NCBI GenBank assembly: GCA_943789205.1
Contig: CALSTG010000001.1
Coordinates: 982,435 to 1,046,434, forward strand
DNA: 64,000 nt
Direction: 5' to 3'
Origin: an uncultured Flavobacteriales bacterium
Lineage (GTDB): Bacteria; Bacteroidota; Bacteroidia; Flavobacteriales_D; Crocinitomicaceae
The notes beneath the pieces were generated by a model. It did not search any database and was not told the origin of the DNA. It saw only the letters and a list, made by a program, of their open reading frames with translations. Positions within the stretch are counted from its first letter, which is position 1, and each line of letters starts with the position of its first letter. Positions 12,018-18,343 of the stretch are shown here, in pieces. The position numbers and the translations under genes are program-made.

Positions 12018-12938
12018 ATGAAAAAACTTATTTTATTTTTATCTGCAATACCGCTTCTTTTATTCACGAATTGCACAAAAGAAATTGAGTTCGATGCACA
12101 AGATATTGCGTCAAGAATTGTAGTCAATAGTCTTTTTACAAATGACTCTGTATGGACAGCCAATATTAGCCGAAGTGTTGGTGTATTAGAAAGCACAAGC
12201 TATACCAGCATTAATGATGCCTATGTCTCTATTTTCGATGGAAACGGAGTACAGGTTACCACACTTACCAACCAAGGAGATGGGCTGTACATCTCACCAA
12301 CAGGAGCAACTCCACAGGCCGACGAGCTATATACGATTGAAGTGAGTGCTCCTGGATATACGCCCGTAAACGCAACAAATAGGATTCCGGTCGCCGTTCA
12401 AATCAATAGTATTGACACGGTTAGCAGCACCAATAGCGATGGACAAACCATCCTGGAAACAACGATAAACTTTCAAGACCCGCCTGCAAATGAAAACTTC
12501 TATATGGTGGAAGTTTTGGTCAAAGGCACGTGGATTGACGAATGGGGTGAATTCGAAGAGGATACCATCGAGTTTCGGGAACCACTAGAAATTTCTTGCA
12601 ATGATATCAATGTAGAAACCGTAAATAGATTCAATTTCGGAGGCTTTGAAAACACCTATCTATACCTAATGCTCAAGGATGAAAATTTTGATGGGGAAGA
12701 TTACGCACTCACCTTTAGTGTGATCAATTATGCTGAGCTAAAAGATTTAGAGCTCTTTGGTGAAATTAGATTGGTCAACACCAGCGAGGCTTACTTCAAC
12801 TATCTGAAATCCTTTAATCTATATCAAAGAGCAAGTGGAAATCCATTTGCCACGCCTGTGCAAGTCTACTCTAACGTAGAAAATGGCATGGGAATATTCG
12901 CGGGTGGAACACTCACTTATTGGGATGTTGGATTTTGA
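12018..12938 (+). CDS. DUF4249-family lipoprotein, partner of the TonB receptor
   Basis: This 306-aa lipoprotein has signal MKKLILFLSAIPLLLFTNC (Cys19). It shows the DUF4249 pattern: TKEIEFDAQDIASRIVVNSL near the mature N-terminus, an Ig-like domain with INDAYVSIFDGNG and DELYTIEVSAPGY, and a beta-rich C-terminal half. DUF4249 proteins are habitually encoded after TonB-dependent receptors in Bacteroidota and probably act as surface partners in uptake, by analogy with SusD; their substrate is not established. I chose ATG 12018 over the track's 11988, which lies inside the receptor gene. The stop TGA overlaps the probable TTG start of the next gene. Confidence 0.85.
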   Translation: MKKLILFLSAIPLLLFTNCTKEIEFDAQDIASRIVVNSLFTNDSVWTANISRSVGVLESTSYTSINDAYVSIFDGNGVQVTTLTNQGDGLYISPTGATPQADELYTIEVSAPGYTPVNATNRIPVAVQINSIDTVSSTNSDGQTILETTINFQDPPANENFYMVEVLVKGTWIDEWGEFEEDTIEFREPLEISCNDINVETVNRFNFGGFENTYLYLMLKDENFDGEDYALTFSVINYAELKDLELFGEIRLVNTSEAYFNYLKSFNLYQRASGNPFATPVQVYSNVENGMGIFAGGTLTYWDVGF

Positions 12939-13530
12939 TTGTAAGAAATAAACATACAGCATTTATCCTCTTTTTCTTGGGCACATTGCTCCATAGTAGC
13001 GGAAGCTGCAAAAAAGGCTATAAGGCAGGATTTGGCCCATTCTAGATGATACGACCGTAGTTGTCAATGGAGACATGGGAAGCAGAATAGACAATCAGCT
13101 AGAAAGATTGCTCAATAAATACCCAAACATTAGCTACGCTATTATGGAAAAGTGCCCGGGCTCTAGGGATGATGAAGAGCTTTTTAAAGCCGCCATCATG
13201 ATGTATAATCAAGATGTTCATATCCACCTTCCACCGAATGCTAAAATAGAATCCGGCGCCGTAGATTTGTTTTTGGCAGGAACCACACGCACGATGGACG
13301 AAGGAGCCAAAATAGGGGTTCATGCTTGGAGTGATGGAAATACATCTGCCACAGAATATCCTGTTGGACATGAGGAGCACGAGATCTATATTGACTACTA
13401 TGCCAGTATCGGTTATTCACAACAAGAGGCAGAAAATCTGTATTATTTTATCATCAATGCTGCTGGGCCGAACAACATTCACTATATGACAGCAGAAGAA
13501 ATTTTAGCTTTCGGTATTCTTAATCCTTGA
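12935..13530 (+). pseudogene. ClpP/crotonase-like (COG3904-type) lipoprotein, one frameshift
   Basis: The frame from TTG 12935 gives a lipoprotein signal (IVRNKHTAFILFFLGTLLHSSGSC) but stops at TAG in the sequence ggcccattctag. One added C there (about 13037) joins it to the downstream frame: GPILDDTTVVVNGDMGSRID. With that base, 12935-13530 becomes 597 nt, 198 aa. The body contains IESGAVDLFLAG, matching the nucleophile region of ClpP-fold periplasmic proteins (compare SxxVxxFLAG) and GAKIGVHAW, like the GxRxGxH part of that fold. It probably belongs to the receptor-DUF4249 operon. Proteolytic activity is uncertain. The ORF track shows only the C-terminal 151 aa. Confidence 0.65.
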
Positions 13531-13603
13531 TTCTAATCAAACTATTGTATTGGATATTATTAAAGACCAAAAAATAAGTTTTACCGAAGGTATTCGAAAG
13601 GGT

Positions 13604-15307
13604 TTAAGCTTCACCTGTTATAGATTGCGTCACGCTGATTGCATGGTCACCAATCTTCTCTAATGAGTTAAACAAATCGCTATATATTGCGGCATTATCA
13701 TACCGATATTCCCCTTTTTCTACATTTGTAAAGTGCTCCTTTCGAATTTCTTTGCGCAGCTTGTTGAGACTTTTTTCAAGCTTTTTTGCCTCGGTAAGTT
13801 CCACCTCAGAATAGCGCATCTCTAAATTCTTGCACATGTTTTCAAGTACCTGATTCATCAACGAATACATTTCAAGCAATCGTTCTCTTTGCTCTGGAGT
13901 AAACCAAATTTTATTTTTACGCTTACGTTCTGTCGTTTTCGAGATCTGATAATAAATATCTGCAATTCGCTCCATGTCTCCGACCATACTAAGCATCGCA
14001 CGAATCTTTTCAGAAGTTCGCTCACTAAGCTCATTTTGAGAGACCTTAGTTAAATAGCTTGCAACCTCCTCTTCGATTTTATCTGTAATATCCTCGTACT
14101 TGGCAATTCTATCGATGTAATTTCTAAACTCGGATTCCTTTTTTTCCAACAAAATCGTCTGACAAAATGTATTCATTCTCGAAACAATTTTACCAAGCTT
14201 TACAACTTCTCTTTGTGCCTCCAATAAAGAAAGCTCTCCGACAGGAATCGTTGAGGAGAAGAACTTAAGCTGAAACATTTCATCATCGTCAGTTTTGGAG
14301 GGCAATATTCGGACGACCAATCGCTCAATATGCGGAATAAACCACAATAAGAGAAGTGTATTGACAATATTAAATGAAAGGTGGTATACCGCTAAAGACC
14401 ATCGCGTTGTTGACTCAGAATCACCATCAATAATAAGGGCGTTGAAAAAAGTTTCACTTACCAAATAGTCCACAAACTTGAGAAAAGGATAGAAGATCGC
14501 GAGCATCCACAATACGCCAATCACATTGAAGAACAAATGCGCCCTTGCCGCTCTTTTCGCATGAACATTTCCAATCATTGCCGCCATATTGGCCGTAATC
14601 GTTGTTCCGATGTTTTCACCCAAAATAATTGCTGCGGCCAATTCTAAGGGAAGTCCATTAAGCCCCCCACAAAGTGAAAGTGTAATTGCCATTGCAGCGC
14701 TACTCGACTGAACCACAACTGTCAATAGCGTTCCTATTCCAACAAAAATAATGACAGAGCCAAAGCCAAATTGATCAAGTGGTTCAATAATGGTTTTTAT
14801 GAAGGTAGGATCCTCTTTTATAAAACTCATCAAGTCTTTGAGGGCATCAAGACCTCTAAATAATAGAGCAAAGCCAATTAGAAACTCACCAAAAGATTTG
14901 AGTTTTGAATTGGACATAAAAAATAGCGGAAGGCCAATAGCAATAATCGGAAGTGAATAATCTGAAATACTGAATTTTCCGAAACCAAACGCCAACAAAA
15001 GAAATGCCGTAACTGTAGTTCCTATATTGGCGCCCATGATAACTCCTATAGCCTGTCGCAAGGACAATAAGCCAGCATTAACAAAGCTTACAATCATTAC
15101 TGTTGTGGCACTAGAAGACTGAATGATCGCCGTTGTACCAAAACCTGTAAATATTCCAGCAATTCGATTTTGAGTAATCTTTCGAAGGATTGAGCGCATT
15201 TGGTCCCCAGCGAATTTCTGAATTCCATCACTCATTATTTTCATTCCGAAAATAAAAAGACCGAGGGCTCCGATTAAAGAGAGGAACTCATAAAGACCAA
15301 AACTCAT
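13604..15307 (-). CDS. Na+/phosphate cotransporter (NptA family) with PhoU-like C-terminal domain
   Basis: This 567-aa inner-membrane Na+/Pi symporter has the two inverted QSSS repeats that define the family: IIQSSSATTVMIVSF (residues ~61-75) and VVQSSSAAMAITLSL (~198). About eight to ten membrane helices cover residues 1-330, and a helical PhoU-like cytoplasmic domain (~350-560) ends the protein, as is usual for this subfamily. It would import, or under some gradients export, phosphate. Its upstream DNA has an exact -7 element and two TTAA repeats 11 nt apart, and the next genes encode a PhoB-like regulator and surface proteins, so I infer phosphate control. Confidence 0.93.
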   Translation of the reverse strand: MSFGLYEFLSLIGALGLFIFGMKIMSDGIQKFAGDQMRSILRKITQNRIAGIFTGFGTTAIIQSSSATTVMIVSFVNAGLLSLRQAIGVIMGANIGTTVTAFLLLAFGFGKFSISDYSLPIIAIGLPLFFMSNSKLKSFGEFLIGFALLFRGLDALKDLMSFIKEDPTFIKTIIEPLDQFGFGSVIIFVGIGTLLTVVVQSSSAAMAITLSLCGGLNGLPLELAAAIILGENIGTTITANMAAMIGNVHAKRAARAHLFFNVIGVLWMLAIFYPFLKFVDYLVSETFFNALIIDGDSESTTRWSLAVYHLSFNIVNTLLLLWFIPHIERLVVRILPSKTDDDEMFQLKFFSSTIPVGELSLLEAQREVVKLGKIVSRMNTFCQTILLEKKESEFRNYIDRIAKYEDITDKIEEEVASYLTKVSQNELSERTSEKIRAMLSMVGDMERIADIYYQISKTTERKRKNKIWFTPEQRERLLEMYSLMNQVLENMCKNLEMRYSEVELTEAKKLEKSLNKLRKEIRKEHFTNVEKGEYRYDNAAIYSDLFNSLEKIGDHAISVTQSITGEA

Positions 15308-15320
15308 ACGTAATTTTTAA

Positions 15321-15328
15321 CAAATCTA
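15321..15328 (-). promoter_or_regulatory. Predicted -7 promoter element for the Na/Pi cotransporter gene
   Basis: On the minus strand this reads TAGATTTG, an exact TAnnTTTG match, 13 nt upstream of the ATG. Confidence 0.45.
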
Positions 15329-15359
15329 TAATTAGTATTCCAATTATGCCTATCCAGAT

Positions 15360-15376
15360 GTTAAATTATTATTAAC
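15360..15376 (-). promoter_or_regulatory. Putative Pho-box half-sites upstream of the Na/Pi cotransporter
   Basis: On the minus strand TTAAT (15375-15371) and TTAAC (15364-15360) are spaced by exactly 11 nt, about 32 nt upstream of the -7 element. The same spacing and core occur upstream of three neighbouring genes. The sequence is nearly palindromic (gttaa...ttaac), so orientation is uncertain. Binding by the adjacent response regulator is inferred. Confidence 0.35.
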
Positions 15377-15480
15377 ATTTACTAATTATGGCTGCGGGTC
15401 ATACTCGAATTAGAAAAACTTTATTGATGTTTAAAACAGCATCAACATTTTAAATGGGATGGTCAAAGCTCGAGAAAGGT

Positions 15481-15825
15481 CTATTCGCCTTTTAGGTTTT
15501 CCTTAAAATGCGGATCTTCATTGATTTCAATCTTCGATTTCGGATGCTTGGTATGGATATACTTCATTAGCATCTTCATTTCATCATAATTTGAATATTG
15601 ATAATCGATGAGCGTTACTGAAATTTCTTGATACAACTTCTCCTCAAAAAACTCCCATTCCATAGATTCAATCTTCGCAATGGGTTTTCCATCTTTTAAA
15701 ATACTCCAGCCTTGTTCTGAAAATCCTGAGTTCTTCATTTCTTCCTCTGTAAAAGTGAAAGATTCTGTTGTTGCGCATGAAGAAAATAGCACAGAAAATA
15801 AAACGAGAATCAATAGTGGTTTCAT
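15481..15825 (-). CDS. Small hypothetical lipoprotein
   Basis: This 114-aa predicted lipoprotein has signal MKPLLILVLFSVLFSSC (Cys17), followed by an acidic/basic soluble domain of unknown fold. I do not recognise the family. I chose ATG 15825 (MKPLL) because it gives a clean lipobox and lies just downstream of an exact -7 element at 15844-15851; the track's start at 15861 would lie upstream of that promoter. Its promoter carries three 11-nt-phased TTAA repeats, suggesting coregulation with the response regulator next door. Confidence 0.75.
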   Translation of the reverse strand: MKPLLILVLFSVLFSSCATTESFTFTEEEMKNSGFSEQGWSILKDGKPIAKIESMEWEFFEEKLYQEISVTLIDYQYSNYDEMKMLMKYIHTKHPKSKIEINEDPHFKENLKGE

Positions 15826-15843
15826 ATAATTAAATTTTGATGA

Positions 15844-15851
15844 CAAATTTA
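15844..15851 (-). promoter_or_regulatory. Predicted -7 promoter element for the small lipoprotein gene
   Basis: On the minus strand TAAATTTG exactly matches TAnnTTTG, 18 nt upstream of the chosen ATG. The phased TTAA repeats end 11 nt upstream of it, where an activator would sit. Confidence 0.5.
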
Positions 15852-15862
15852 AGTGTTTCAAG

Positions 15863-15889
15863 ATTAAGTCTAAGTTAATTTAATTTTAA
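15863..15889 (-). promoter_or_regulatory. Putative Pho box: three TTAA repeats phased at 11 nt
   Basis: On the minus strand TTAAA (15889-15885), TTAAC (15878-15874) and TTAAT (15867-15863) are spaced 11 nt apart and end 11 nt before an exact -7 element. PhoB/PhoP-type regulators bind direct repeats with 11-nt period; the B. subtilis PhoP core TTAACA is similar. The region is AT-rich, so chance matches are possible. Confidence 0.45.
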
Positions 15890-16166
15890 ATAATTCATAT
15901 CTTTTCTAAAGAAATTAGGATTTAATTTTTTTTGTCCCGCAATCGGTCATCTTCATGCCTTTTTCTCTTTGAATCGTCATTATTTATATACTCGCTCATT
16001 TGTTTTCGGTTTTGTAACTCGTGGTAGACACCAACGCTTTTATTTTCAATCCGCAAAATCAGTGCTTTTTATCCTTACTTTTTTATCAAATCCAGTTCGA
16101 TATGGTCAATTATTTTAATGGTGTGAATGATAATTGTGACATTCACTTTAAAGTTTAAAGCTTGTT
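15890..16166. other. Intergenic region between divergent genes; no convincing gene
   Basis: The stretch between the small lipoprotein gene and the response regulator gene is about 415 nt, counting the regulatory repeats annotated at each end. A 25-codon ATG ORF on the minus strand (15922-15999, product MSEYINNDDSKRKRHEDDRL...) extends without a stop to near 16060, but has no recognisable signal or promoter. I see no tRNA, hairpin terminator or repeat here. Confidence 0.5.
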
Positions 16167-16193
16167 TTAACATTACCTTAACTTTCTGTTAAT
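16167..16193 (+). promoter_or_regulatory. Putative Pho box: three TTAA repeats phased at 11 nt (response regulator promoter)
   Basis: TTAAC at 16167, TTAAC at 16178 and TTAAT at 16189 form a direct repeat with an exact 11-nt period. Twelve nt downstream is TATTCTTA, a weak relative of the -7 element, so the repeats are placed as for an activator. This suggests autoregulation by the PhoB-like protein encoded 48 nt downstream. Confidence 0.5.
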
Positions 16194-16240
16194 TAATTCC
16201 AATTGTATTCTTATTTACTTTAACCCAAAAATAAACAGGT

Positions 16241-16921
16241 GTGAAAAAAACAGCAAAGTCAATAGTTCTTGTAGACGATGACCATGATATTTTAGAGTTT
16301 TTAACTTATAATTTACGTCAAGCTGATTATAAAGTCTATACGGCAACAAACGGTGAGGATGCGATTGCCTTGGTTAATAAGATTGAACCCTCTTTGGTTT
16401 TAATGGATATTATGATGCCGGGTATCGATGGTATAGAGGCCCTAAGATTAATCAGAGCCTCAAGAATAAATGAACAGCCATTGATTGTACTACTTACTGC
16501 GAGGTCAGAGGAGTATTCTCAAATAGCTGGATTCGATGCAGGCGCTGATGATTTCATAACTAAACCGATTCGGCCTAGATTGTTACTTGCAAAAATTGAG
16601 GCTTTACTGAGAAGAAAAGCTGTCAGAAATAACAACGAAATTCAAACTGAGTTTAATGATGTTAAAATTAATCGAGAAAAGTTTACGGTGACCTTTAATG
16701 GCAATGAAATTCAAATTCCTAAAAAGGAATTTGAATTGCTTGAGCTTTTTTTTAGTAGGCCAGGAAAGGTCTTTAAAAGACAACAGATTTTATCTCTTTT
16801 GTGGGGAGACGATACTATTGTAGGAGAGCGAACAGTCGATGTGCACATTAGAAAACTACGTGAAAGGTTTGGTGATAAAATGATTCACACAGTAAAGGGA
16901 GTAGGGTATTCCATTACTTAA
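16241..16921 (+). CDS. PhoB/OmpR-family response regulator
   Basis: This 226-aa two-component response regulator has a receiver domain (1-~120) and an OmpR/PhoB winged-helix DNA-binding domain (~130-226). The receiver has all key residues: acidic pair Asp12/Asp13, phosphoacceptor Asp56 (LVLMDIMMPG), Thr86 and Lys108 (FITKPI). The effector domain ends with RTVDVHIRKLRERFGDKMIHTVKGVGYSIT, typical of PhoB-like proteins. GTG is the start; no in-frame ATG precedes it. No histidine kinase lies in the window, so it is an orphan here. Its promoter has three phased TTAA repeats, and the neighbouring Na/Pi cotransporter and surface genes carry similar repeats, so I infer a phosphate-starvation regulator. 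Confidence 0.92.
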   Translation: MKKTAKSIVLVDDDHDILEFLTYNLRQADYKVYTATNGEDAIALVNKIEPSLVLMDIMMPGIDGIEALRLIRASRINEQPLIVLLTARSEEYSQIAGFDAGADDFITKPIRPRLLLAKIEALLRRKAVRNNNEIQTEFNDVKINREKFTVTFNGNEIQIPKKEFELLELFFSRPGKVFKRQQILSLLWGDDTIVGERTVDVHIRKLRERFGDKMIHTVKGVGYSIT

Positions 16922-16931
16922 AAAGCAAATG

Positions 16932-16947
16932 TTAACCCTGTGTTAAC
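16932..16947 (+). promoter_or_regulatory. Putative Pho-box half-sites upstream of the beta-helix lipoprotein gene
   Basis: TGTTAAC is directly repeated at 16930 and 16941 (TTAAC cores at 16932 and 16943, 11 nt apart). A second pair, ATAAC 16974 and TTAAC 16985, has the same period. They lie about 60-110 nt upstream of the gene and just after the response regulator stop. Confidence 0.45.
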
Positions 16948-17043
16948 AAAATCCTGTAATTCATAATCTCAAAATAACATTCGATTAACGAAAACAACAC
17001 AAGTGTCATAGATATTTGCACCAAACAATTGAAAAAAATCAAA

Positions 17044-18264
17044 ATGAAAAAAACAATTCTATTTTTTGCCGTTGCATCGTTAGTGGCGGTAACAAGCTGT
17101 AAAAAGAAAGGATGTACAGATCCTACTGCTATTAACTACAATTCTGAAGCAGAGAAAGATGACGGTACGTGCGAATACGAACAAGATCAAACCACCGTAA
17201 CTGTTGCGAGCAACATCACAACGAATACAACATGGACTGCAGATAACGTTTATCTTTTAACGAGTCGAGTGGCTGTTGAAGCAGGAGCTGAGCTAACCAT
17301 TGAGGCAGGAACTATCATTAAAGGACAAGCTGGAACAGGTGCAAACGCCACTGCTCTTTTGATCGCAAGAGGTGGTAAGCTTTTTGCCAATGGAACCGCA
17401 GGTGCTCCTATTATATTTACATCTGTAGCTGATGAAATTATGCCCGGAGAAAACGTAAGTCCAAACTTAGACCCTACACTTAATGGTCTATGGGGTGGAT
17501 TAATTGTGTTAGGTAATGCGCCAATTTCTGCAGCCTCTGATGCTGTTCAGATAGAAGGTGTTCCGCCATCGGATGCAAATGGCCTTTACGGAGGTTCTGA
17601 CGCAGCTGATAATTCAGGTTCTATTACCTATGTTTCTATTCGTCACGGTGGAGCAAACATCGGTGAAGGGAACGAAATCAATGGACTTACTCTTGGTGGA
17701 GTCGGATCAGGAACAACCGTTTCAAACATTGAGGTTGTAGGGAATCAAGATGATGGAATAGAATTTTTTGGAGGAACCGTTAATGTTTCAAACGCTTTAG
17801 TATGGAATGCAGGTGATGACGCCATTGACACAGATCAAGGTTGGTCGGGAACACTTGACAACTTTATTATAGTGAATCCAGGAGATGAGTGCTTTGAGCT
17901 TGACGGACCAGAAGGTTCAGCTTCAGGAACGCATACCATTACCAACGGAACGACTTACGCTGGTGTAGCACAAGGATTAGTCGATTTAGATGACAATTCA
18001 AACTTGGTATTTACTAATCAGTATTTCTTTGGTGTTGCTGATGGTCAAGATTTTGATCAAGTGCCGACGGCTGATGGATTTTTAGATGCCTCAAATTTGG
18101 AAGTGACACTTCCTGCGGGAGGCGTCTTAACTGATTTCTTTAAAGATGGATCAGATGCCTTTACAACTGAAGTCGCTGAAGGAGCAAATTCGGTTGGTGC
18201 TGATGCTTCAGTGTTGATCGGGTGGACATGGGCTGGTTTATCAGGAAACCTCTCAGGATTCTAA
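17044..18264 (+). CDS. Predicted beta-helix-like lipoprotein of the phosphate-response locus
   Basis: This 406-aa lipoprotein has signal MKKTILFFAVASLVAVTSC (Cys19). It then carries the Bacteroidota module GCTDPTAINYNSEAEKDDGTCEY, also seen in the T9SS protein at 39-41 kb. The rest is Gly/Asn/Asp-rich with short beta strands (VEAGAELTIEAGTIIKGQ, LFANGTAGAPIIFTS, ISNIEVVGNQDDGIEFFGG-like runs), suggesting a right-handed beta-helix. Function is unknown; a surface ligand-binding role beside the TonB receptor is inferred. I chose ATG 17044 rather than TTG 17029. It lies between a PhoB-like regulator and a TonB receptor, with phased TTAAC repeats upstream. Confidence 0.82.
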   Translation: MKKTILFFAVASLVAVTSCKKKGCTDPTAINYNSEAEKDDGTCEYEQDQTTVTVASNITTNTTWTADNVYLLTSRVAVEAGAELTIEAGTIIKGQAGTGANATALLIARGGKLFANGTAGAPIIFTSVADEIMPGENVSPNLDPTLNGLWGGLIVLGNAPISAASDAVQIEGVPPSDANGLYGGSDAADNSGSITYVSIRHGGANIGEGNEINGLTLGGVGSGTTVSNIEVVGNQDDGIEFFGGTVNVSNALVWNAGDDAIDTDQGWSGTLDNFIIVNPGDECFELDGPEGSASGTHTITNGTTYAGVAQGLVDLDDNSNLVFTNQYFFGVADGQDFDQVPTADGFLDASNLEVTLPAGGVLTDFFKDGSDAFTTEVAEGANSVGADASVLIGWTWAGLSGNLSGF

Positions 18265-18284
18265 AAGTAGAATAGATAATTAAC

Positions 18285-18292
18285 TACATTTG
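18285..18292 (+). promoter_or_regulatory. Predicted -7 promoter element upstream of the TonB receptor gene
   Basis: TACATTTG, followed by C, exactly matches TAnnTTTG, 51 nt upstream of the ATG. Transcription would start at about the left arm of the hairpin at 18295. No -33 TTG is evident. Confidence 0.45.
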
Positions 18293-18294
18293 CG

Positions 18295-18321
18295 GCACCC
18301 GTACCACCTTGGCACGGGTGC
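18295..18321 (+). promoter_or_regulatory. Perfect 8-bp hairpin between beta-helix lipoprotein and TonB receptor genes
   Basis: GCACCCGT and ACGGGTGC are perfectly complementary around an 11-nt loop. There is no following U-run on the plus strand (an A-run follows), so it is not a classic terminator. It may stabilise the receptor mRNA 5' end or separate expression of the two genes. Confidence 0.55.
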
Positions 18322-18343
18322 TTCGATGTAAAAAAAAAATAAA

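Noticed and set aside
15922-16060. Small minus-strand ORF (MSEYINNDDSKRKRHEDDRL...) in the gap before the response regulator
   Set aside because: Only 25 codons from its ATG, no promoter or recognisable family; the upstream extension lacks a good start. Possible but not supported.
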